Counted from the stretch's first letter, positions 8,415 to 15,903 are shown. The stretch: 64,000 nucleotides of DNA from Actinocatenispora sp963815125 (GCA_963815125.1 CAWFFM010000003.1:124001-188000); one strand, 5' to 3'. The notes: generated from the sequence alone by a model not told the origin. Numbers and translations: made by a program.

Positions 8415-8954
8415 ATGCGCCCGGAAACTGGACAGGTCCTGCACTTCTCCGAGGACCCGACGATCCGCCGGTTCGTACCGCACGTGGCGGCGACCGCTCA
8501 GCAGCCCGAGGCCTACGTATGGGCGGTCGGCACCGAACGCGCCCCGGACTACTGGTTCCCCCGGCAGTGCCCACGCGCGATGGCCTGGGCCGAACCGGAC
8601 ACCACAGCCGTCGACCGGGCCCGCATCCTCGGTGTCGGCTGCGGGGACCGCGTACACGCCGTCGAGTACGGCTGGTTGGAGGCGATCCGCAGCGTCGAGC
8701 TGTACGCCTACCGGCTGCCCGCCGCGCGGTTCCGGCCGTTCGCCGAGGACGACCCGTACGCGCTGGTGGCCACCGGACCGGTCGAGCCGCTCGGCGCACC
8801 GGAACGGGTCGGCGACCTGTACGCCCTGCACGAACAGGCCGGCATCCAGCTACGGGTACTGCCCAACCTGTGGCCGTTCTGGGACCACGTCACCGCCAGC
8901 AGCCTCGGCTTCAGCGGCATCCGGCTGCACAACGCCCGCCCGCGACCGACCTGA
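8415..8954 (+). CDS. DUF6886-type conserved protein
   Basis: 179 residues, beginning MRPETGQVLHFSEDPTI, with AYVWAVGTERAPDYWFPRQCPRAMAW in the middle and LPNLWPFWDHVTASSLGFSGIRLHN at the end. This pattern matches a conserved bacterial family of unknown function (DUF6886, from memory). Conserved His, Asp, Trp and Cys residues suggest an enzyme fold, but no catalytic class can be named. TAGCGT at 8402-8407 with seven bases to the ATG suggests a leaderless transcript. Divergent from the RHH operon and 22 bp short of the convergent reductase gene. Confidence 0.8.
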   Translation: MRPETGQVLHFSEDPTIRRFVPHVAATAQQPEAYVWAVGTERAPDYWFPRQCPRAMAWAEPDTTAVDRARILGVGCGDRVHAVEYGWLEAIRSVELYAYRLPAARFRPFAEDDPYALVATGPVEPLGAPERVGDLYALHEQAGIQLRVLPNLWPFWDHVTASSLGFSGIRLHNARPRPT

Positions 8955-8976
8955 CGCCCGCCGGTCGCTCTCGGGA

Positions 8977-9561
8977 TCAGCGGGGCCGGTAGGTGGCGAT
9001 GAGTACGCCGGTACCTGTTGTCGTCGAGTCGACCAGGCGGAAGGTCGACAGATCCGAACCGGAGTCCGGGAACAGGCGGTGGCCCGATCCCAGCACCAGC
9101 GGGTGGATCATCAGGACGAACTCGTCGACGAGGCGCGGCGGCATCAGCGATTGGACCAGCACCCCGCTACCGAACACCACCAGGTTCTCGGCCAGTTCCT
9201 TCTTGAGCCTGGCCACCTCCTCCACTGCGTCGCCACGCAGCAGCGTCGAGTTCTGCCACGGCAGCGGCTCGCTCAGCGTGGTCGACGCCACGTACTTCTG
9301 TACCCGGGTGAGCGCCTCGGTGAACGGGTTGGGTTCCTGCGCGGGCCAGTAGTTCGTGAAGTGCTCGTACGTCGTCCGGCCGGCCAGCAGCGACCAGGCG
9401 CTGGACATCCGCTTGCCGATCACCTGCTGCATGGCCGGGTCCTGGCCGGGCTCCGCCCAGCCGCCGTGCTCGAAGCCGTCCCGGCGATCCTCGTCCGGCC
9501 GCCCCGGACCCTGCATCACGCCATCGAGCGACAGGTGTTCGATCACGATGACCTTGCCCAT
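8977..9561 (-). CDS. RibD C-terminal/dihydrofolate reductase-like protein
   Basis: 194 residues of the RibD_C fold: N-terminal MGKVIVIEHLSLDGVMQGPG, a central WSLLAGRTTYEHF, LVVFGSGVLVQSLMPPRLVDEFVLMIHPLVLG near 120-155, and C-terminal FRLVDSTTTGTGVLIATYRP. The GSGVLVQSL stretch is the NADPH-binding glycine loop. The start at 9561 is supported by AAGGGAG eight bases upstream. Such proteins are numerous in actinobacteria and act on pterin-like or unknown substrates. Monocistronic, followed upstream by a 640-bp repeat-rich gap. Confidence 0.88.
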   Translation of the reverse strand: MGKVIVIEHLSLDGVMQGPGRPDEDRRDGFEHGGWAEPGQDPAMQQVIGKRMSSAWSLLAGRTTYEHFTNYWPAQEPNPFTEALTRVQKYVASTTLSEPLPWQNSTLLRGDAVEEVARLKKELAENLVVFGSGVLVQSLMPPRLVDEFVLMIHPLVLGSGHRLFPDSGSDLSTFRLVDSTTTGTGVLIATYRPR

Positions 9562-9791
9562 GGTCTGCTCCCTTCGCGTAGGGCGCCGCGACCTCCCCGC
9601 GGCACCGTCACCCTCTACACGAACGGCCGACCTCCATATCGACATGTCCGAGCTGTCAGTTCGGGTCGATAGGGCGGGACGGGGAGGCCGGCGCGGGCAC
9701 TGTGCGGGACTCACTGCCGTGCCACGGGCACCCGTCCGGGTCGTCGATCATGGCCTCACGTCAACTCGTCACGTCGCGTGGTTTCGGGGTT

Positions 9792-9888
9792 GGTTCAAGA
9801 TCCGAGGCATTGGGCTGTGTACCCCGCGGACTGCCGCAGTTCGCTGCGGTTCGTGGGGGCTGGTGCCCATTGCCGCTGATCTTGAACC
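9792..9888. repeat. TCAAGAT palindromic repeat, copy 1
   Basis: Inverted repeat with 24-bp imperfect arms: left 9792-9815 starting GGTTCAAGATC, right 9865-9888 ending GATCTTGAACC. The loop holds GTGGGGGCTGGTG. A second copy with the same arms and loop phrase is at 37866-37959. It sits 32 bp from double-hairpin element A. Confidence 0.75.
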
Positions 9889-9920
9889 CTTTCGCACCAC
9901 GCGCCACCCACCCGCCTACT

Positions 9921-10062
9921 GTGCATTTTCCCCGAAACGGCCGTTTTGCGGTGATTTCTTAATCGGACTTTCGGGAAAAATGCACCTTCGGTTCGTCCGG
10001 AGAGTGGATTTTCCCCGAATGCACCTTCGACAAAAGGGACTTAACAGATATTCGGGGAAAAT
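9921..10062 (+). repeat. Double-hairpin intergenic element A
   Basis: Two inverted repeats in tandem. Unit 1: GTGCATTTTCCCCGAAA (9921-9937) with TTTCGGGAAAAATGCAC (9969-9985), one mismatch. Unit 2: ATTTTCCCCGAAT (10008-10020) with ATTCGGGGAAAAT (10050-10062), perfect. The unit-2 loop contains AAAAGGGACTTAACAG, also found in copy C. AT-rich compared with the surroundings. Three further copies: 15415-15557 (inverted), 37595-37739 (same orientation), 54658-54803 (inverted). No protein is encoded. A mobile, non-autonomous or REP-like nature is inferred. Confidence 0.85.
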
Positions 10063-10204
10063 GCCAAGCGGGGGTGGTGGGAGGTGCGTAGTGAGTGCCC
10101 CACTCGTATCACGCTGGTCCCATGAACGGCGTTGTCCCGTGCGGCCATGATCAACGCGCCGGGAGCGTCGCCCGAGCCCATGGGCCCGGTGATGGACCTG
10201 CGGG

Positions 10205-11626
10205 TCAGGGCCTGTGGGTGAAGGTGGCGAGCTGGGTGGGAGCGCCGACCTCCGGGTCCTCGTCACCGACCGGCGAGAACTGCACGGTGTAGCCGTACTG
10301 TGCGGCCACTTCCGTTGCCCAGTCGGTGAACTCGGCGCGGGTCCATTCGAACCGGTGGTCGTGGTGGCGCATCCGGCCCGCGGCGAGGCCGGGGTAGCGC
10401 ACGTTGTACTCCGCGTTGGGCGTGGTGACCAGTACGGTGCCGGGGACGGCGTGCCCGAAGACGGCGCGGGCCAGGGCGGGCAGCCGCGCCGGGTCGACAT
10501 GCTCCACGACCTCCATCAGTACCGCCGCGTCGTAGCCGCGCAGTCGCGCGTCGGCGTACGTGAGCGCGGTCTGCAGCAGCGTGATCCGCTCCTGCTGCCG
10601 ATCGGCCAGCCGGTTCACCCGACGCTCCGCGATGTCCAGCGCGCGGGCCGAGACGTCCGCACCGACCAGCTCGGTGTACCGGGGGTCCTTGGCCAGCGCC
10701 ACCAGCAGTGAGCCGGGACCGCAGCCGAGGTCCAGTATCCGACGGGCGCCCGAGGCGGCGAGGGCGGAAACCACCGCGTCGCGGCGCCGTTCGGCCAGCG
10801 GCACCGTCCTCTCCGCCGCGGCGCCGGCTGTCGGGACGGCGGCGTCCTCGTCCAGCGCATCGTCCGCAGCGTCGGTCGGCACCCCGTCGGCCTCGGTCAG
10901 CCGGTCGAGCGCCAGCCGGTCCAGCGCCTCCCGGGACAGCGCCCGCTGGTGCGCCAGGTACCGGTCGGTGATCACCTTGCGTTCCGGGTGTTCGGCCAGC
11001 CAGCCGGAACCGGCGCGCAGCAGCTTGTCGATCTCGTCCGTACTGACCCAGTAGTGCTTGTCGCCGTCCAGCACCGGCAGCAGTACGTACAGGTGGTTGA
11101 GCGCGTCGGCGAGGCGCAGCGTGCCGCGCAGGGTCAGCGCCACGTACCGGCTGTCGCCCCACCCGGCCGGCACCAGCGGCACGGTCCGCGCCTCGACCTG
11201 CCAGCCGAGTGGTGCGAACATCCGCTCGACCAGTTCCGGGCCGCCGGAGCAGGCCAGCGCCGGTACGGACAGCTCCAGCGGGATCGGCGTGTCGGCGAGT
11301 TCCGGGCGGTCCTTGCTGCGTCCGTGCAGCGCGGAGGAGAACACCCGCGACATGGCGACCGCCAGCAGCGAGGAGGCCGCGTACGGGCGGTCGTTGACGT
11401 ACTGCGCGAGGGCGAAGCCGGCGCCGGCCCCGCGCAGTTTCGCCAGCCGCTGCGGCTCCACCTCCAGCACCAGGGCCGCGGTGCAGCGGTCCGCGTCGGC
11501 CTGTGGGTACAGCACGTGCGCGGTACCCACCGAGGTCGCCGCGGTATGCACCCGGTCGGGGTGTTTGACCAGCAGGTACCCCAGGTCGGTGGCGGGCTTG
11601 TGGGTGGTGGTGATCGTCAGCAGCAC
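10205..11626 (-). CDS. hen1: Hen1 3'-terminal RNA ribose 2'-O-methyltransferase
   Basis: 473 residues. The N-terminal half is the bacterial Hen1 domain, opening LLTITTTHKPATDLGYLLVKHP, that aids Pnkp ligation. The C-terminal half is the SAM methyltransferase with ILDLGCGPGSLLVALA, and the Hen1 metal ligands in EVVEHVD and the downstream MRHHDHRFEW. It methylates the 2'-OH of the 3' end of broken RNA so that the repaired site resists re-cleavage. The GTG at 11626 (AGGATG upstream) was preferred over the upstream ATG since homologues start LLT. Partner Pnkp is at 2646-5171 on the same strand. Divergent from amrS with a 127-bp gap. Confidence 0.95.
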   Translation of the reverse strand: MLLTITTTHKPATDLGYLLVKHPDRVHTAATSVGTAHVLYPQADADRCTAALVLEVEPQRLAKLRGAGAGFALAQYVNDRPYAASSLLAVAMSRVFSSALHGRSKDRPELADTPIPLELSVPALACSGGPELVERMFAPLGWQVEARTVPLVPAGWGDSRYVALTLRGTLRLADALNHLYVLLPVLDGDKHYWVSTDEIDKLLRAGSGWLAEHPERKVITDRYLAHQRALSREALDRLALDRLTEADGVPTDAADDALDEDAAVPTAGAAAERTVPLAERRRDAVVSALAASGARRILDLGCGPGSLLVALAKDPRYTELVGADVSARALDIAERRVNRLADRQQERITLLQTALTYADARLRGYDAAVLMEVVEHVDPARLPALARAVFGHAVPGTVLVTTPNAEYNVRYPGLAAGRMRHHDHRFEWTRAEFTDWATEVAAQYGYTVQFSPVGDEDPEVGAPTQLATFTHRP

Positions 11627-11753
11627 GCCCACATCCTGCCAACCCGGCACCAGCTGTGCAGGTGGGTTTGTCCGCACGCATCCCGCCGGCGGCCGGCGGC
11701 GCTGGTTGACCGGGGCGGTCCCCGGCTAGCGTGGTGCCGGGAGGTGGCGCGAC

Positions 11754-12917
11754 ATGACCGAGGTCGAGGTCGACATCGAGCAGCCCGACCGGTTGAGCCT
11801 GTCGGACGAGTACACCGTGTCGACCGGCTACTGGCACGAGCTTCCGGACGGCCGGATCCAGTGCGACGTCTGCCCGCGCGCCTGCAAGCTGCGCGAGGGG
11901 CAGCGCGGGCTGTGTTTCGTACGGGGCCGGGTCGACGACCGGATCGTGCTGGCCTCGTACGGCCGCTCGTCCGGGTTCTGCGTGGACCCGATCGAGAAGA
12001 AGCCGCTGAACCATTTCCTGCCCGGCAGCCCGGTGCTGTCGTTCGGTACCGCCGGCTGCAACCTGGCCTGCCGGTTCTGCCAGAACTGGGACATCTCGAA
12101 GTCCCGGGAGATCGACACGCTGTCCTCGTCGGCCGGCCCGGAGACCCTGGCGCGGGCCGCCGAGCAGCTCGGCTGCCGGTCCATCGCGTTCACGTACAAC
12201 GATCCGACGATCTTCCTGGAGTACGCGATGGACGTCGCGGACGCCTGCCGGGACCGGGGGATCAGGGCCGTGGCGGTGAGCGCCGGCTACATCAACGAGC
12301 CGGCCCGCCGGGACCTGTACGCGCACATGGACGCGGCGAACATCGACCTGAAGGCGTTCAGCGACCAGTTCTACTCCAAGGTCACCTTCGCCAAGCTGCC
12401 GGCCGTGCTGGACACGTTGGAATACCTGAAGAGTACGGATGTCTGGGTCGAGATCACCACGCTGCTGATCCCGGAGCACAACGACTCCGACGCCGAGATC
12501 GCCGGGCAGTGCGCGTGGATCGCCGAGCACCTGGGCCCTTCGGTACCGCTGCACTTCACCGCCTTCCACCCGGACTTCAAGATGCGCGACACTCCGCGTA
12601 CCCCGCCTGAGACGTTGCGGCGGGCCCGGCGGATCGCGCGCGAGCACGGCCTGAAGTACGTCTACACCGGCAATGTGCACGACGCGGACGGGCAGACCAC
12701 GCACTGCCCGTCGTGCGACGAGCCGGTGGTCGTACGGGACTGGTACGTACTGAAGGACTACCGGCTCACCGACGACGGTCACTGTGTCCACTGTGGATCT
12801 GCTGTGGACGGTGTGTTCGACGGCCCGGCCGGGGAATGGGGTTCCCGGCGACAGCCGGTACGGCTCGGTGAGCGCAGCGGAAACTATGGCCGGCACGACC
12901 GCCGCGCCGCCGGGTAG
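11754..12917 (+). CDS. amrS: AmmeMemoRadiSam radical SAM enzyme
   Basis: 387 residues. The radical SAM [4Fe-4S] motif CxxxCxxC is C102, C106 and C109 (GCNLACRFCQNW). An N-terminal Cys cluster (CDVCPRAC, C54) and a C-terminal CPSCDEP/CVHCG pair could bind zinc. GYINEPARRDLYAHMDAANIDLKAF and TGNVHD are typical of the AmmeMemoRadiSam system radical SAM family. Its biochemical role is unsettled in the literature; it co-occurs with Memo and AMMECR1. The Memo gene follows with GGGGAGGAG before its GTG, so they form an operon. No AMMECR1 gene is seen here. Confidence 0.94.
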   Translation: MTEVEVDIEQPDRLSLSDEYTVSTGYWHELPDGRIQCDVCPRACKLREGQRGLCFVRGRVDDRIVLASYGRSSGFCVDPIEKKPLNHFLPGSPVLSFGTAGCNLACRFCQNWDISKSREIDTLSSSAGPETLARAAEQLGCRSIAFTYNDPTIFLEYAMDVADACRDRGIRAVAVSAGYINEPARRDLYAHMDAANIDLKAFSDQFYSKVTFAKLPAVLDTLEYLKSTDVWVEITTLLIPEHNDSDAEIAGQCAWIAEHLGPSVPLHFTAFHPDFKMRDTPRTPPETLRRARRIAREHGLKYVYTGNVHDADGQTTHCPSCDEPVVVRDWYVLKDYRLTDDGHCVHCGSAVDGVFDGPAGEWGSRRQPVRLGERSGNYGRHDRRAAG

Positions 12918-12951
12918 CATGAGCCGTCCTGTCGGTGGGGAGGAGCGGTCT

Positions 12952-13749
12952 GTGTCGAGCGTGCGTCCGCCGGCAGTTGCCGGACGGTTCTACCCGGCGC
13001 AGCCGGACACGCTGCGCGACATGGTGTCTGCGTTGATGGACGCGGTGGACGTGCCGGACGACGACCGGCTCTGCCCCGCCTACGTGGTGCCGCACGCCGG
13101 CTACCGGTTCTCCGGCCCCACCGCCGCGCACGTGTACGCCCGGCTGCGTCGGCACGCCGGCCAGGTCCGCCGGATCGTACTGATCGGCCCGGCCCACTTC
13201 GTCCGACTCGCCGGCTGTGCAGTGCCCACTGTGGACAGTCTGGACACCCCGCTGGGCCCGCTGCCGCTGGACCGTACCGGCCGCGACGCGCTGGTCGCCG
13301 CCGGCCTCGCCGTCGCCGACGACGAGCCGCACGCGCCGGAGCATTCGCTGGAGGTACAGCTGCCGTTCCTGCGGCAGATCCTCGCCGCCGGACACGCCGG
13401 TGCTGCCGGTGGTCACCGGGCCGACGCCGCCGGAGAAGGTGGCGGAGCTGCTGGCGGAGACGTATGTCAGCCGGGCACCGTACTGCTCTGCTCCACCGAC
13501 CTGTCGCACTACCGCGACGATCCGAGTGCCCGGGAGCAGGACGCCGCCACGATCAGCGCTGTGGAAGACCGGGCACCGGACCGCATCGGCACCCGCGACG
13601 CCTGCGGCGTGTTCGCGCTGCGCGGCCTGACCGCGTTGGCCGCCCGCATCGACTGGACGCCCCGGCTGCTGGACTATGCGACCTCCGCCGACACCGCCGG
13701 TACCCCGGACCGCGTGGTCGGCTACGCCGCCTTCGCCTTCGCCGCCTGA
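12952..13749 (+). CDS. amrB: AmmeMemoRadiSam system protein B (Memo)
   Basis: 265 residues: VRPPAVAGRFYPA start, YVVPHAGYRFSGPTAAHVYA, RIVLIGPAHF, HSLEVQLPFLRQIL and LLCSTDLSHYRDD, all Memo family signatures with the conserved His of PHAGY and GPAHF. Start GTG 12952 is chosen for the GGGGAGGAG seven bases upstream; ATG 12919 is an alternative. Oddity: between about 13388 and 13471 the frame reads Ala/Gly-rich nonsense, while the +1 frame reads PVLPVVTGPTPPEKVAELL, the expected Memo sequence. So two compensating indels scramble about 28 residues. The gene stays open, but this strand-helix segment is replaced. Confidence 0.9.
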   Translation: MSSVRPPAVAGRFYPAQPDTLRDMVSALMDAVDVPDDDRLCPAYVVPHAGYRFSGPTAAHVYARLRRHAGQVRRIVLIGPAHFVRLAGCAVPTVDSLDTPLGPLPLDRTGRDALVAAGLAVADDEPHAPEHSLEVQLPFLRQILAAGHAGAAGGHRADAAGEGGGAAGGDVCQPGTVLLCSTDLSHYRDDPSAREQDAATISAVEDRAPDRIGTRDACGVFALRGLTALAARIDWTPRLLDYATSADTAGTPDRVVGYAAFAFAA

Positions 13750-13822
13750 GACCCGGGCCGGTCGACGGCATCGTGTGTTCCGGCACCGCGACGATCGAAG
13801 CAACCCCGGCGGGAGCCCTGCG

Positions 13823-14785
13823 TCAGGGCGACTCGTCGCGACGGGCGCGGGCGCGGCGTTTGCCCTCGTGCATCGCCTGTACGCGGGCCACCGGGATGGT
13901 GTGGCCCTCGGCCACCAGGTCGTCGGGCAGCACCTGCGGCGCGGGCATCTGCGCGGCCCACGGGTCGCCGCTGCCGATGAGTTCCGGCACCGTACGGATG
14001 GTGAAGTCGCCCGGCGTGGCGTCGTCGAGTGCGTCCCAGCCGACCGGGTACGACACCGGCACACCGGGCCGGATCCGTGGGCTGTACGCCGCGACGACGG
14101 TGGCGCCGCCGGCCCGGGTCGAGTCGAGGAACACCTTCCCGGCCCGGTCCTCACGGATGAACGCGGTGGTCGCCACGTCCGGACCCAGCCGCTCGGCCCG
14201 CGCGCCCAGAGCCCGGGTTGCGGCGGCGACGTCCCACACGTCCTGACCCGGCGCGAGCGGTACGACCACGTGCAGGCCCTTGGCACCGCTGGTCTTCACC
14301 GCCGCGTCCAGCCCGTCGTCCGCGAGCGCACGCCGTACCAGCTTCGCCGCGCGGACGGCCAGCGGGAACTGCTCGCTGCCCTCCGGCGGGTCGATGTCGA
14401 GGATGAGCACGGTCGGGTGGTTGTCGTCGTCGGCGCGGGACAGTGTCGGGTGGTACTCGATCGCCCGCTGGTTGGCGAACCACAGCAGCGTCCGGCGGTC
14501 GTCGCAGAGCGCGTACCGGATCTGCCGCTTCGACGCCTCCGCCCATACCGACACGCTGCGTACCCACTCCGGGGTGTACTTCGGCAGGTTCTTCTGCATG
14601 AACGGCTGCTGCCCGCGCAGCACTCGCATCACCGACAACGGTCGGCCGGCCAGTTCGTGGACGATCCGGTCGCCGACCGCGTCGAGGTAGTCGACCAGGT
14701 CGCGCTTCGTCGCCTCCGCGCCGTCGAACAGCGGCTGGTCGAGGTTGGTCAGCGACACGCCCTCGCGCGTCTCCTCCGTGGCCAT
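13823..14785 (-). CDS. Stand-alone LigD-type polymerase domain protein
   Basis: 320 residues of the archaeo-eukaryotic primase-like polymerase domain of bacterial NHEJ LigD. Seen: VMRVLRGQQPFMQKN, catalytic Asp pair D130/D132 in LILDIDPPEG, SGAKGLHVVVPL with His172, the third acidic site in GKVFLDSTR, then SYPVGWDAL and PAPQVLPDDLV. It extends DNA or RNA primers at breaks, with preference for ribonucleotides. Neither a ligase nor a nuclease domain nor ku is in the window, so it must work with partners elsewhere. ATG 14785 has no clear Shine-Dalgarno. Divergent from the monooxygenase gene 108 bp away; convergent with amrB. Confidence 0.9.
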   Translation of the reverse strand: MATEETREGVSLTNLDQPLFDGAEATKRDLVDYLDAVGDRIVHELAGRPLSVMRVLRGQQPFMQKNLPKYTPEWVRSVSVWAEASKRQIRYALCDDRRTLLWFANQRAIEYHPTLSRADDDNHPTVLILDIDPPEGSEQFPLAVRAAKLVRRALADDGLDAAVKTSGAKGLHVVVPLAPGQDVWDVAAATRALGARAERLGPDVATTAFIREDRAGKVFLDSTRAGGATVVAAYSPRIRPGVPVSYPVGWDALDDATPGDFTIRTVPELIGSGDPWAAQMPAPQVLPDDLVAEGHTIPVARVQAMHEGKRRARARRDESP

Positions 14786-14893
14786 GACCGCAGCGTAGGC
14801 GAGGGCACCGACAGCCGTGGCCGATCCACGGCGAGCCGCCGGGCTTCGCATTACGGTGGGCGGGACGCAGGAAGCCGGCCATGGGAGGCAGCC

Positions 14894-15223
14894 ATGATCT
14901 TCATAACCGCGAAGTTCCGGGTACGGCCCGAGGACGCGGACCGGTGGCCGGAGATCACCGCCGAGTTCACCCGGGCCACCCGGGGCGAGCCCGGCTGCCT
15001 GTGGTTCGACTGGTCCCGCAGCCTGGCCGATCCGACGGAGTACGTACTGGTCGAGGCGTTTCGCGACGATGACGCCGGTGCGGCGCACGTACGGTCCGAG
15101 CACTTCCAGCAGGCCCGCAAGACGCTCCCGCCGCACCTCGCGGAGACCCCGCGCATCGTCAACTTCTCCGTCCCCGGCGAGGACTGGTCCGAACTCGGGG
15201 AGATGGCCGTGTCCGGCGAGTAA
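14894..15223 (+). CDS. Antibiotic biosynthesis monooxygenase-like protein
   Basis: 109 residues with the ABM dimeric alpha-beta barrel: IFITAKFRVRPEDADRWPEI, then GCLWFDWSRSLADPTEYVLVEAFRDDDAGAAH and SEHFQQARKTLP. Typical of putative quinol monooxygenases (YgiN-like). GGGAGG lies five bases before the ATG at 14894. It could also act as a small heme or quinone-handling protein. Single gene, followed by a 760-bp gap with repeats. Confidence 0.88.
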   Translation: MIFITAKFRVRPEDADRWPEITAEFTRATRGEPGCLWFDWSRSLADPTEYVLVEAFRDDDAGAAHVRSEHFQQARKTLPPHLAETPRIVNFSVPGEDWSELGEMAVSGE

Positions 15224-15414
15224 CAGATTCTCGATGGACCTGATCGCTGGCTGGTTATCCGGCCCGAACGCCTCGACCGACGTTTCCGCGGTTTCATGAG
15301 TTTGATGCCCCCATGCAGGCCGGGGGCGCTGCGGAGGGGTGCTCTCGTGGTGGTGGTCGCGCGTTGATCATGGCCTTCTGCGCTTGAAGCGGCTCTTCCG
15401 CAACCCCAGCGAAG

Positions 15415-15557
15415 GCATTTTCCCCGAATGGACGCTATGTCCCTTTCGGCGGACAGAACATTCCGGGAAAATGACCCTGCTGCGCCACCGCGGAGGTGCA
15501 TTTTTCCCGAATGTCGCCCCCGGCGTCCTGGACAGAACGGACTTTCGGGGAAAATGC
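15415..15557 (-). repeat. Double-hairpin intergenic element B
   Basis: Unit 1: left arm from GCATTTTCCCCGAATG (15415-15430), right CATTCCGGGAAAATG (15459-15473). Unit 2: GCATTTTTCCCGAAT (15498-15512) with TTTCGGGGAAAATGC (15543-15557). The unit-1 loop TATGTCCCTTTCG is the reverse complement type of the AAAGGGAC loop in elements A and C, so B is inverted relative to them. The motif GCGTTGATCATGGCC lies 40 bp to its left, mirrored at the right of element A. Confidence 0.82.
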
Positions 15558-15712
15558 GCAGTGGTGGTCGGAGCGGGCGGCTTGGGCGGTCAACTCTGGC
15601 CACTCAGTGAATGGATCCATCGTCAACGCCCGCAGGCGACTGCCGCGTCGGCGGCCCCGGTGCCTGCACACCCTGAATCGGCTGACTGCTGTCCTGGGTC
15701 AGCCGTAATCCC

Positions 15713-15764
15713 GGGAGTTTGTCGGATCGAGGTCGTCAGGGCGACCTCGATCCGACAAACTCCC
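15713..15764. repeat. Perfect 23-bp-arm hairpin
   Basis: Left arm 15713-15735 begins GGGAGTTTGTCGGATCG, right arm 15742-15764 is its exact reverse complement, loop of six bases. There is no T-tract, and no gene ends within about 480 bp upstream. It lies 140 bp before the IclR promoter. Function unknown: terminator shielding the operon, a protein site or a repeat-family relic. Confidence 0.8.
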
Positions 15765-15903
15765 CGAGTTTCGCGCGGCACGGTGCGGCACGGTGCGGCA
15801 CTACGGAGTGCTGACGTTGCAGTAAGTGACTGCGCTGAACTGACGAGGCCGTCCACCTGCTGGTACGTCGGTCACGATCGCAACTCTGGGTGAGTCGCAC
15901 CTG

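Larger units (their letters stand above)
9562..10204. other. Gene-free repeat-bearing gap
   Basis: 643 bp with no convincing coding frame. It carries a GATCATGG motif (9744-9755), the 97-bp TCAAGAT palindrome (9792-9888), double-hairpin element A (9921-10062) and GGCCATGATCAACGC (10143-10156). The remaining sequence is unremarkable. Confidence 0.7.
15224..15903. other. Gene-free gap with repeat element and hairpin
   Basis: No credible gene. It contains GCGTTGATCATGGCC (15361-15375), double-hairpin element B (15415-15557), a perfect 23-bp-arm hairpin (15713-15764) and a short run of CGGTGCGGCA repeats near 15780-15803. Confidence 0.7.

Noticed and set aside
9921..10062. Double-hairpin elements as ordinary terminators
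   Set aside because: Four near-identical copies with long loops and matching inner sequence, some far from gene ends; shared ancestry explains them better.
9562..10204. Insertion sequence remnant
   Set aside because: No transposase fragment in any frame, and no terminal repeats of IS type with duplications could be shown.
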